Shown one piece after another: positions 47,438 through 57,053 of a DNA stretch of 64,000 bases (the stretch's first letter is position 1; the number at the start of each line of letters is the position of its first letter). Below the pieces are notes generated by a model. That model was not told the DNA's origin, searched no databases, and was given only the letters and a program-made list of their open reading frames with translations. The DNA lies in contig CAMRHE010000463.1 of the NCBI GenBank assembly GCA_947044405.1, forward strand, positions 664,501 to 728,500, written 5' to 3'. The translations under genes were made by a program, and so were the position numbers. The DNA comes from Leptodactylus fallax (lineage: Eukaryota; Chordata; Amphibia; Anura; Leptodactylidae).

Positions 47438-50400
47438 GGTTTGTCTCTGCTGTGATCTGTGTCCTGGTCTCGGTCACTATTAATGGGTAGCAGATCTGGT
47501 GGTTATGGTCGGTCTCTGCTGTGATCTGTGTCCTGGTCTCGGTCACTATTGATGGGTTGCAGACCTGGTGGTTATGGTCGGTCTCTGCTGTGATCTGTGT
47601 CCTGGTCTCGGTCACTATTGATGGGTTGCAGATCTGGTGGTTGTAGTCGGTCTCTGCTGTGATCTGTGTCCTGATCTCGGCCACTATTGATGGGTTGCAG
47701 ACCTGGTGGTTGTGGTCGGTCTCTGCTGTGATCTGTGTCCTGGTCTCGGTCACTATTAATGGGTTGCAGCCCTGGTGGTTATGGTCGGTCTCTGCTGTGA
47801 TCTGTGTCCTGGTCTCGGTCACTATTAATGGGTTGCAGACCTGGTGGTTATGGTCGGTCTCTGCTGTGATCTGTGTCCTGGTCTCGGTCACTATTGATGG
47901 GTAGCAGATCTGGTGGTTATGGTCGGTCTCTGCTGTGATCTGTGTCCTGGTCTCGGTCACTATTGATGGGTTGCAGACCTGGTGGTTATGGTCGGTCTCT
48001 GCTGTGATCTGTGTCCTGGTCTCGGTCACTATTGATGGGTTGCAGATCTGGTGGTTGTAGTCGGTCTCTGCTGTGATCTGTGTCCTGATCTCGGCCACTA
48101 TTGATGGGTTGCAGACCTGGTGGTTATGGTCGGTCTCTGCTTGATCTGTGTCCTGGTCTCGGTCACTATTGATGGGTAGCAGATCTGGTGGTTATGGTCG
48201 GTCTCTGCTGTGATCTGTGTCCTGGTCTCGGTCACTATTGATGGGTAGCAGACCTGGTGGTTATGGTCGGTCTCTGCTGTGATCTGTGTCCTGATCTCGG
48301 CCACTATTGATGGGTTGCAGACCTGGTGGTTGTGGTCGGTCTCTGCTGTGATCTGTGTCCTGGTCTCGGTCACTATTAATGGGTTGCAGCCCTGGTGGTT
48401 ATGGTCGGTCTCTGCTGTGATCTGTGTCCTGGTCTCGGTCACTATTGATGGGTAGCAGATCTGGTGGTTATGGTCGGTCTCTGCTGTGATCTGTGTCCTG
48501 GTCTCGGTCACTATTGATGGGTTGCAGACCTGGTGGTTATGGTCGGTCTCTGCTGTGATCTGTGTCCTGGTCTCGGTCACTATTGATGGGTTGCAGATCT
48601 GGTGGTTGTAGTCGGTCTCTGCTGTGATCTGTGTCCTGATCTCGGCCACTATTGATGGGTTGCAGACCTGGTGGTTATGGTCGGTCTCTGCTGTGATCTG
48701 TGTCCTGGTCTCGGTCACTATTGATGGGTTGCAGACCTGGTGGTTGTGGTCGGTCTCTGCTGTGATCTGTGTCCTGGTCTCGGTCACTATTAATGGGTTG
48801 CAGACCTGGTGGTTATGGTCGGTCTCTGCTGTGATCTGTGTCCTGGTCTCGGTCACTATTGATGGGTAGCAGATCTGGTGGTTATGGTCGGTCTCTGCTG
48901 TGATCTGTGTCCTGGTCTCGGTCACTATTGATGGGTTGCAGACCTGGTGGTTATGGTCGGTCTCTGCTGTGATCTGTGTCCTGGTCTCGGTCACTATTGA
49001 TGGGTTGCAGATCTGGTGGTTGTAGTCGGTCTCTGCTGTGATCTGTGTCCTGATCTCGGCCACTATTGATGGGTTGCAGACCTGGTGGTTATGGTCGGTC
49101 TCTGCTTGATCTGTGTCCTGGTCTCGGTCACTATTGATGGGTAGCAGATCTGGTGGTTATGGTCGGTCTCTGCTGTGATCTGTGTCCTGGTCTCGGTCAC
49201 TATTGATGGGTAGCAGATCTGGTGGTTATGGTCGGTCTCTGCTGTGATCTGTGTCCTGGTCTCGGTCACTATTGATGGGTTGCAGATCTGGTGGTTATGG
49301 TCGGTCTCTGCTGTGATCTGTGTCCTGGTCTCGGTCACTATTGATGGGTTGCAGACCTGGTGGTTATGGTCGGTCTCTGCTGTGATCTGTGTCCTGGTCT
49401 CGGTCACTATTGATGGGTAGCAGATCTGGTGGTTATGGTCGGTCTCTGCTGTGATCTGTGTCCTGGTCTCGGTCACTATTGATGGGTTGCAGACCTGGTG
49501 GTTATGGTCGGTCTCTGCTTGATCTGTGTCCTGGTCTCGGTCACTATTGATGGGTTGCAGACCTGGTGGTTGTGGTCGGTCTCTGCTTGATCTGTGGCCT
49601 GGTCTCGGTCACTATTGATGGGTTGCAGACCTGGTGGTTATGGTCGGTCTCTGCTGGTGATCTGTGGCCTGGTCTCAGTCACTATTGATGGGTTTCAGAC
49701 CTGGTGGTTATGGTCGGTCTCTGCTGTGATCTGTGTCCTGGTCTCGGTCACTATTGATGGGTAGCAGATCTGGTGGTTGTGGTCGGTCTCTGCTGTGATC
49801 TGTGTCCTGGTCTCGGTCACTATTGATGGGTTGCAGACCTGGTGGTTATGGTCGGTCTCTGCTTGATCTGTGTCCTGGTCTCGGTCACTATTGATGGGTA
49901 GCAGATCTGGTGGTTGTAGTCGGTCTCTGCTGTGATCTGTGTCCAGGTCTCGGTCACTATTGATGGGTAGCAGATCTGGTGGTTATGGTCGGTCTCTGCT
50001 GTGATCTGTGTCCTGATCTCGGCCACTATTGATGGGTTGCAGACCTGGTGGTTATGGTCGGTCTCTGCTGTGATCTGTGTCCTGGTCTCGGTCACTATTG
50101 ATGGGTTGCAGACCTGGTGGTTATGGTCGGTCTCTGCTGTGATCTGTGTCCTGGTCTCGGTCACTATTGATGGGTAGCAGATCTGGTGGTTGTGGTCGGT
50201 CTCTGCTGTGATCTGTGTCCTGGTCTCAGTCACTATTGATGGGTTGCAGATCTGGTGGTTGTGGTCGGTCTCTGCTGTGATCTATGTCCTGGTCTCGGTC
50301 ACTATTGATGGGTTGCAGACCTGGTGGTTATGGTCGGTCTCTGCTGTGATCTGTGTCCTGGTCTCAGTCACTATTGATGGGTTGCAGACCTGGTGGTTAT

Positions 50401-51038
50401 GGTCGGTCTCTGCTTGATCTGTGTCCTGGTCTCGGTCACTATTGATGGGTTGCAGACCTGGTGGTTATGGTCGGTCTCTGCTTGATCTGTGTCCTGGTCT
50501 CGGTCACTATTGATGGGTTGCAGACCTGGTGGTTATGGTCGGTCTCTGCTTGATCTGTGTCCTGGTCTCGGTCACTATTAATGGGTTGCAGACCTGGTGG
50601 TTATGGTCGGTCTCTGCTGTGATCTGTGTCCTGGTCTCGGTCACTATTGATGGGTTGCAGACCTGGTGGTTATGGTCGGTCTCTGCTTGATCTGTGTCCT
50701 GGTCTCGGTCACTATTGATGGGTTGCAGACCTGGTGGTTATGGTCGGTCTCTGCTTGATCTGTGTCCTGGTCTCGGTCACTATTGATGGGTTGCAGACCT
50801 GGTGGTTATGGTCGGTCTCTGCTTGATCTGTGTCCTGGTCTCGGTCACTATTGATGGGTTGCAGACCTGGTGGTTATGGTCGGTCTCTGCTTGATCTGTG
50901 GCCTGGTCTCGATCACTATTAATGGGTTGCAGACCTGGTGGTTATGGTCGGTCTCTGCTTGATCTGTGGCCTGGTCTCGGTCACTATTGATGGGTTGTTG
51001 ACCTGGTGGTTATGGCCTGTTGCTCTGTGTCCTGGTCT
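47438..51038. repeat. 69 bp minisatellite array (family 9)
   Basis: About 52 copies of a 69-bp unit containing GGTCTCGGTCACTATTGATG, GGTTGCAGACCTGGTGG and TCTCTGCTGTGATCTGTG. Because 69 is 23 codons, the minus strand reads as a 23-residue peptide repeat (TETRTQITAETDHNHQVCNP then SIV) for up to 321 codons (48098-49063). Many units, especially beyond about 49500, lack one base (CTGCTTGATC, 68 bp), and each breaks the frame. Other variants are GGTAGCAGATC versus GGTTGCAGACC and GTTATGG versus GTTGTAG. I treat it as satellite, not a gene. Confidence 0.95.
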
Positions 51039-51482
51039 GGCCTTGTATTGGTAGCTTCAGCTTCTTCCCCAGTACCTGCCACTATCATTTGGCTTCGGTT
51101 ATGTAGATGCAGTATCTGTAATGTCCTCCTTATCAATGACTAACTCTTGCTAAGAAACTCCGAGGTGACCCAACCTGTCCGGCCACCCTCAGCGCCCCCA
51201 CACCCGGCTTATCTAGCTATATATAATGTGTCCTCCACTAGACACGTGCCGCCGCCTCTGATCACAACCGTCAGTAGATTATTTATGGCAGAGGAGACTT
51301 ACCGGATCCATTGTGTGATTTATTTATAGTGAGGAGGACTCCGGGCGTGAGAAGATTTCCTGGATAACCGACCCGCACAATATCACACACAGACACGGGC
51401 ACCATCTATAGAAGAAGCGCCGTACTACAACCCCCAACATGACCAAGCACTGGACTGGACTATTATACACTATACATAGATC
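51039..51482. other. Unique non-coding spacer
   Basis: No gene or element recognised. Two short open frames on opposite strands (51147-51329 and 51324-51518) have no distinguishing features. Confidence 0.5.
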
Positions 51483-51962
51483 CAGGGCTGGTTTTAGACA
51501 AAGTGGGGCCCTGGGCAAAATTAAAAATGGGGCCCCAAATGCTGATATATCAACAACACCATCATATTTCCAGTGGAAGCCCCTTTAATAATGCCCCCTT
51601 TCTGCCCCCAAAACAGTAACAACTTCCCCCTTTATGCCCACACATAATTCAAATAACCACCTAATAGATTTTGCACCCCCTCATTTATTATTATAGTGCC
51701 CCCTTATAAATAATAGTCCCTGCTTATCAACAGTGCCCAATATCAGTAATAGTTCCCCCTAATCAGTAATAGCCCCCTCATAAATAATACTGCCCCCTTA
51801 TAAATAGTCCCCCTTATTAATATTAGCCCTCTCAAAAATAATAGTCCCCATTATCAATATTAGCCCCCTTATAAATAATAGCCCCTTTAACAATACCCTC
51901 CTTACAAAGTTTCCCTCCTATAAATAAAAAACACCTCATTATAATAGCCGCCTCTCTATATA
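51483..51962. mobile_element. Possible hAT-like element end with decayed CCCCCTTATAAATAATAG-type repeats
   Basis: CAGGGCTGGTTTTAGACAAA followed by GTGGGGCCCTGGGCAAA resembles the terminus of non-autonomous hAT transposons (CAGGGCCGG-type starts). From about 51590 the sequence becomes a loose alternation of CCCCCTTAT and AAATAATAG words. The same style continues at 53365-53467, on the other side of the Tc1-C insertion, so the Tc1 element interrupted it. I could not find the other terminus or an 8-bp target duplication. Confidence 0.4.
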
Positions 51963-51964
51963 TA

Positions 51965-53362
51965 CAGTGCCTTGCGAAAGTATTCGGCCCCCTTGAACTT
52001 TTCAACCTTTTGCCACATTTCAGGCTTCAAACATAAAGATATAAAATTTTAATTTTTTGGTGAAGAATCAACAACAAGTGGGACACAATCGTGAAGTGGA
52101 ACAAAATTTATTGGTTATTTTAAACTTTTGTAAAAAATAAAAAAACTGAAAAGCGGGGCGTGCAATATTATTCGGCCCCTTTACTTTCAGTGCAGCAAAC
52201 TCACTCCAGAAGTTCAGTGAGGATCTCTGAATGATCCAATGTTGTCCTAAATGACTGATGATGATAAATATAATCCACCTGTGTGTAACCAAGTCTCCGT
52301 ATAAATGCACCTGCTCTGTGATAGTCTCAGGGTTCTGTATAAAGCGCAGAGAGCATCATGAAGACCAAGGAACATACCAGGCAGGTCCGTGATACTGTTG
52401 TGGAGAAGTTTAAAGCCAGATTTGGATGCAAAAAGATTTCCCAAACTTTAAACATCCCAAGGAGCACTGTGCAAGCGATCATATTGAAATGGAAGGAGTA
52501 TCAGACCACTGCAAATCTACCAAGACCCGGCCGTCCCTCTAAACTTTCATCTCAAACAAGGAGAAGATTGATCAGAGATGCAGCCAAGAGGCCCATGATC
52601 ACTCTGGATGACCTGCAGAGATCTACAGCTGAGGTGGGAGAGTCTGTCCATAGGACAACAATCAGTCGTACACTGCACAAATCTGGCCTTTATGGAAGAG
52701 TGGCAAGAAGAAAGCCATTTCTCACAGATATCCATAAAAAGCCACCTGGGAGACACCAAACATGTGGAAGAAGGTGCTCTGCTCAGAGGAAACCAAAATC
52801 CAACTTCTTGGCCACAATGCAAAACGATATGTTTGGCGTAAAAGCAACACAGCTCATCCCCCTGAACACACCATCCCCACTGTCACACATGGTGGGGGCA
52901 GCATCATGGTTTGGGCCTGCTTTTCTTCAGCAGGGACAGGGAAGATGGTTAAAATCGATGGGAAGATGGATGGAGCCAAATACAGGAGCATTCTGGAAGA
53001 AAACCTGTTGGAGTCTGCAAAAGACCTGAGACTGGGACGGAGATTTATCTTCCAACAAGACAATGATCCCAAACATAAAGCCAAATCTACAATGGAATGG
53101 TTCCCAAATAAACGTATCCAGGTGTTAGAATGGCCAAGTCACAGTCCAGACCTGAATCCAATCGAGAATCTGTGGAAAGAGCTGAAAACTGCTGTTCACA
53201 AACGCTCTCCATCCAACCTCACTGAGCTCCGGCTGTTTTCCAAGGAAGAATGGGCAAGAACTGATAGAGACAACCCCAAGCGACTTGTAGCTGTAATCGC
53301 AGCAAAAGGGGGCGCTACAAAGTATTAACTTAAGGGGGCCGAATAATTTTCGCAAGGCACTG
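51965..53362 (+). mobile_element. Tc1/mariner transposon (Tc1-C)
   Basis: A 1,398-bp element beginning CAGTGCCTTGCGAAAG and ending CGCAAGGCACTG, flanked by TA (51963-51964 and 53363-53364) inside a TATATA context. The ends form an imperfect inverted repeat of about 35 bp that includes ATTCGGCCCCCTT. This terminal sequence is a familiar Tc1-type end in fish and frogs. It contains one transposase relic on the plus strand. Confidence 0.93.
52358..53328 (+). pseudogene. Tc1-C transposase, frameshifted and catalytically altered
   Basis: A DDE transposase. The ATG at 52358 starts an open frame with the bipartite helix-turn-helix region (KFKARFGCKKISQTLNIPRS and the linker RPGRPSKLS) up to about 52740. 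There a deletion or frame change occurs, and the protein resumes in the frame of 52762-53328. In that frame the first catalytic Asp should lie in a DETK-type block, but the sequence reads SEETKIQLLGHNAKRYVW. The second Asp is in QQDNDPKHKAKS and the Glu in SPDLNPIENLWKELK, both present, and the frame closes with a normal C-terminus at 53328. Low divergence outside the break suggests moderate age. Confidence 0.9.
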
Positions 53363-53364
53363 TA

Positions 53365-53467
53365 TATACATAATGTTCCCCCTTATTATAGGCCTATTAT
53401 AAATAGTTCTTCCCTTATAAATAATAGCCTGCCTTATATGTTTCCTCCTTATAATAGCTCCCTTATA
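53365..53467. other. Remnant of the interrupted low-complexity/hAT-like sequence
   Basis: About 100 bp of CCCCTTAT and AATAG-type text matching the style of 51590-51960, stranded between two Tc1 insertions. Confidence 0.5.
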
Positions 53468-54969
53468 CAGTGGGGAAAAAAGTATTTAGTCAGCCACCAA
53501 TTGTGCAAGTTCTCCCACTTATAAAGATGAGGCCGGCCTGTAATTGTCATCATAGGTAGACCTCAACTATGAGAGACAAAATGAGAAAACTAATCCAGAA
53601 AATCACATTGTCTGATTTTGAAAGAATTTATTTGCAAATTATGGTGGAAAATAAGTATTTGGTCAATAACAAAAGTTCATCTCAATCCTTTGTTCTATCT
53701 CCTTTGTTGGCAATGACAGAGGTGAAACGTTTCCTGTAAGTCCTCACAAGGTTGGCACACACTGTTGCTGGTATGTCGGCCCATTCCTCCATGCAGATCT
53801 CCTCTAGAGCAGGGATGTTTTGGAGCTGTCGCTGGGCAACATGGACTTTCTACTCCCTCCAAAGGTTTTCTATGGGGCTGAGATCTGGAGACTGGCTAGG
53901 CCACTCCAGGACCTTGAAATGCTTCTTACGAAGCCGCTCCTTTGTTGCCCTGGCGGTGTGCTTGGGATCATTGTCATGCTGAAAGACCCAGCCACGTTTC
54001 ATCTTCAATGCCCTCGCTGATGGAAGGAGGTTTGCACTCACAATCTCCCCATACATGGCCCCATTCATTCTTTCATGTACACGGATCAGTCGTCCTGGTC
54101 CCTTTGCAGAGAAACAGCCCCATACATGATGTTGCCCCCCCATGCCTCACAGTAGGTATGGTGTTCTCTGGATACAACTCAGCATTCACTCTCCTCCAAA
54201 CACCACGAGTTGTGTTTCTACCAAACAGTTCTACTTTGGTTTCATCTGACCATATGACATTCTCCCAATACTCTTCTGGAACATCCAAATGCTCTCTAGC
54301 AAACTTCAGACGGGCCCGGATATGTACTGGCTTAAGCAGGGGGACACGTCTGGCACTGCAGGATCTGAGTCCCTGGCGGTGTAGTGTGTTACTGACGGTA
54401 GCCTTTGTTACGTTAGTCCCAGCTTTCTGCAGGTCACTCACTAGGTCCCCCCTTGGGGTTCTGGGATTTTTGCTCACCGTTCTTGTGATCATTTTGACCC
54501 CACGGGGTGAGATCTTGCGTGGAGCCCCTGATGGAGGGAGATTATCAGTGGTCTTGTATGTCTTCCATTTTCTAATTATTGCTCCCACAGGTGATTTCTT
54601 CACACCAAGCTGCTTGCCTATTGCAGATTCAGTCTTCCCAGCCTGGTGCAGGGCTACCATTTTGTTTCTGGTCCTTCCACAGCTCTTTGGTCTTCACCAT
54701 AGTGGAGTTTGGAGTGTGACTGTTTGAGGTTGTGGACAGGAGTCTTTTATACTGATAACAATGTCACACAGGAGCCATTACTACAGGGAATGAGTGGAGG
54801 ACAGAGGAGCCTCTTAAAGGAGAAGTTACAGGTCTGGGAGAGACAGAAATCTTGCTTGTTTGTAGGTGACCAAATACTTATTTTCCACCATAATTTGCAA
54901 ATAAATTCTAAAAAATCAGACAATGTGATTTTCTGGATTTGTTTTCTCATTTTGTCTCTCATAATTGAG
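53468..54969 (-). mobile_element. Tc1/mariner transposon (Tc1-D), one terminus truncated
   Basis: Starts CAGTGGGGAAAAAAGTATTT after TA (53466-53467), another well-known vertebrate Tc1-type end. The inverted repeat is long: GTTTTCTCATTTTGTCTCTC near 54941-54960 mirrors 53570-53590. At 54969 the right arm stops matching, so about 105 bp of the right terminus is missing and the element abuts L2 LINE sequence. The transposase relic reads on the minus strand. Confidence 0.9.
53682..54700 (-). pseudogene. Tc1-D transposase, disrupted
   Basis: The ATG is at 54700 (minus strand). A frame change within about 15 codons is followed by a long open frame (54073-54660) with the N-terminal helix-turn-helix and linker (LPPSGAPRKISPRG) and the first catalytic Asp in WSDETKVELFG near 54240. 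A second frame change near 54130 leads to [15 protein letters not shown] near 53980 (second Asp) and [13 protein letters not shown] near 53870 (Glu). The next codon is a TAG near 53850, after which the C-terminus continues in frame to 53682. All three catalytic residues are visible, but the gene needs several corrections and cannot give a product. Confidence 0.9.
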
Positions 54970-55018
54970 CAGATCCCCCATAACAGTATCATCTATAGAT
55001 CCTCTTTCTACACGCCCT
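54970..55018 (+). mobile_element. Left fragment of an L2-type LINE split by the LTR element
   Basis: These 49 bp are bounded on the left by truncated Tc1-D and on the right by the 5' LTR. Ignoring the LTR element and one copy of the CCCT target duplication, they join in frame, without a stop, to the L2 reverse transcriptase at 62187, just before its GVPQGS block. The fragment is too short to identify on its own; the call rests on this continuity. Confidence 0.55.
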
Positions 55019-55994
55019 TGTAAGAGACAGCCAATGTTGTCCTAAGCTTCATTTGGCTGTATAAACTATTAATGTTGAATGTATTTCTGTGATTCTGTTC
55101 CTTTAAGACAGCAGCCATTGTAATTGTGACATGATGCTGGAGTGAGACCCCCCCCTTTTATGTCAGCCTGCCTGTTCTGCAGACAGAATGTGAGCAGAGA
55201 AGCAGGAAGTGACGAGACAGAGAGCAGCAGCCATCTTGGCAAGTGTTGTATTGAACTGGTGTGGAGATTTTTCTGTACAGCTAAGCTGTATCTTGGTCCA
55301 GAGACAAACAGAGTGTAAAGAGACAACAGGACTAGTGAGTCCACGTGAAAGGAACTGTGCTCAGTGGCTGATCAGTGAGACTGACATTGTGACTGTGTAT
55401 ATGGATACCACAGATAGAGACTCGCAGTGCTGTTGATGTACTGGACAGCACCTGCTAAACCCCGGCTTACATCCCAGCTCAGTGTATGGATTCGGCAGGA
55501 CTGTCAGTGTGCTGAGTGGAATCTGCTGTTGGATTACATTGCATTCAGTTGGTTTCCCTGTCTGTTAAAGAGGACTTCATTTCTCCCAAGATCCTGATAA
55601 CCGTGAGGAGAGGACGCTTCACTATAAAAGAAAGGACCGACTTTGGGCCCCACCGCGCGCTTCTACGGACTGTAAGCGGTCCACCTGGACCACTGGGGAA
55701 AAGGGGGTGCACCCAAATGTGATGTCAGGGTCAGTTAGGGATAGTTTTGAGTATATTGTTCATTCAGTGTCCATACTGCAGAAGTGGACAGAGTAAAAGT
55801 AGAAACCATTGCAGAATTTGCCTTGAAATTGTTCATGCTATATTGTATATTTTGCTTGTCTTTATCCCTGTCATTTTACCTTTAACTAGCCTTTATTAAC
55901 TTATAGTAAATATATATTTTTTTTCTTGAACTACCGCGTGTGCGTTCATTTCTGGTTGCGGAGTCCAAACCACCTGCCTTGCTCTCGGTTCACA
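55019..55994 (+). repeat. 5' LTR of the gypsy element
   Basis: Starts TGTAAGAGACAGCC and ends TCGGTTCACA; 976 bp. Carries the promoter (TATAAAAG at 55623) and an AT-rich 3' part (ATATATATTTTTTTTC near 55910). Differs from the 3' LTR mainly around 55455-55475 and in a C run near 55148. Confidence 0.95.
55623..55630 (+). promoter_or_regulatory. TATA box candidate in the 5' LTR
   Basis: TATAAAAG in GC-rich surroundings, about 370 bp before the LTR end. This fits the U3/R layout of a retroelement promoter. Conserved at 61814-61821 in the 3' LTR. Confidence 0.6.
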
Positions 55995-55997
55995 AAT

Positions 55998-56015
55998 TGG
56001 CGTAGTCGGCAGGAT
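55998..56015 (+). promoter_or_regulatory. Primer binding site, tRNA-Ser type
   Basis: TGGCGTAGTCGGCAGGAT lies three bases after the LTR end. It is complementary to CCA plus the 3' acceptor and T-stem end (TCCTGCCGACTACG) of vertebrate serine tRNAs as I know them, over 18 bases. It would prime minus-strand cDNA synthesis. Confidence 0.85.
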
Positions 56016-56027
56016 CCGCTTACCAGA

Positions 56028-57053
56028 ATGGACGGTGACGCACCCGTTAGGGAGAATGGTGCTGGAGGAAGAATGCCAGCAGGGGCTATAATGAGTCAGT
56101 TAGCTAAATTTGATGGCAATAATATGTCAGTGAGTATGTGGGTGGAACAGATACGAATGATACAGCGAATGTACCAGACCGCACCAGAAGTACTAGTAGA
56201 GCTAGCAATATTGACATTACAAGGGGATGCTAAGACCACGGTGATATTGAGGCCATTTGAACAAAGGCAGACATTTGAGCAAGTAGTCCAGATTCTAGAA
56301 ACCATCTATGGAGAAACTGCATTGCTGGGGTCTCTGCAGGCTCGGTTCTTCCAGAGGGTACAACAGGAGAATGAAAGCCTTCCCCAATATGCAAATGCCC
56401 TACAAGAACTGCTCCGAGATATTCAAGGGAAGGAAAGAGGGGGCTCGCCAGCCTTCTGTAACCCTGATCGGACTCTCCGTGACCAGTTTGTCCTGGGGAT
56501 ACGTGACGGCAGTTTAACTGTGACTATGCAGGATTTTATACGACGAGAGACTGATGCTAAATTCCATGATGTACAGGTAGAGGCCATCTCCCGTGCCAAT
56601 AGTATGGTCCCGAGGCCCCAGACCGCAGTTGGAGTTACTTTGTCACAGGAGGCTAGTTCTGGCTCAGAGACAGTAGAAAAGGGGACGGTTAAAGAAATTC
56701 TCACAGTAATGCAGAAACTGCAAGAACAAATGGAACACTTGCACACTCGTTGTGATGAGCAGTCTATGAAAATTGCAGACTTCCAGAAGACTGGAGATGA
56801 AAGGGTGAGCCATCCACACCCAGCAAGTCAGAATCACCCACCACCCCGCTGGAGGGGTGAGGATAGGACCTACCGAAGGGGTCCAAATCATTTAGTGCAG
56901 TGCTCAGGAGAAATCGAAGGGGCTTACCGAAGGGGCCCAAACAGATGGCCAGAACGACGGGAGATACGCTGCTGGGAGTGTGGACGGATGGGCCACGTTG
57001 CTGCTAGATGTCCAGAGCAGCGACAAACTTATGAGAGACCGCCGTTAAACTGA
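56028..57053 (+). CDS. gag: Gag polyprotein of the Ty3/gypsy element
   Basis: A 341-residue open frame from the first ATG after the primer binding site to TGA at 57051. The N-terminal two thirds (FDGNNMSVSMWVEQI, LTLQGDAKTTV, LRDQFVLGIRDGSL) has the look of a gypsy-type capsid domain. A charged, proline-rich stretch follows, and near the C-terminus there is one zinc knuckle, CWECGRMGHVAARC (CX2CX4HX4C, about residues 312-325), which would bind element RNA. The protein would assemble the virus-like particle in which reverse transcription takes place. Pol starts in the -1 frame and overlaps the end of gag by 19 bases. The upstream extension of the open frame into the LTR (from 55926) is not used here, because it crosses the primer binding site. 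No lesion is visible. Confidence 0.9.
   Translation: MDGDAPVRENGAGGRMPAGAIMSQLAKFDGNNMSVSMWVEQIRMIQRMYQTAPEVLVELAILTLQGDAKTTVILRPFEQRQTFEQVVQILETIYGETALLGSLQARFFQRVQQENESLPQYANALQELLRDIQGKERGGSPAFCNPDRTLRDQFVLGIRDGSLTVTMQDFIRRETDAKFHDVQVEAISRANSMVPRPQTAVGVTLSQEASSGSETVEKGTVKEILTVMQKLQEQMEHLHTRCDEQSMKIADFQKTGDERVSHPHPASQNHPPPRWRGEDRTYRRGPNHLVQCSGEIEGAYRRGPNRWPERREIRCWECGRMGHVAARCPEQRQTYERPPLN

Noticed and set aside
47346..50417. Minus-strand frames of 137-321 codons as a repeat protein gene
   Set aside because: The 69-bp unit gives a 23-codon period by length alone, and 68-bp units interrupt the frame many times. Kept only as a low-interest observation.
55926..56027. Upstream extension of the gag frame starting inside the LTR
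   Set aside because: It runs across the LTR end and primer binding site. The first ATG downstream of the primer binding site (56028) is the expected start for this class of element.
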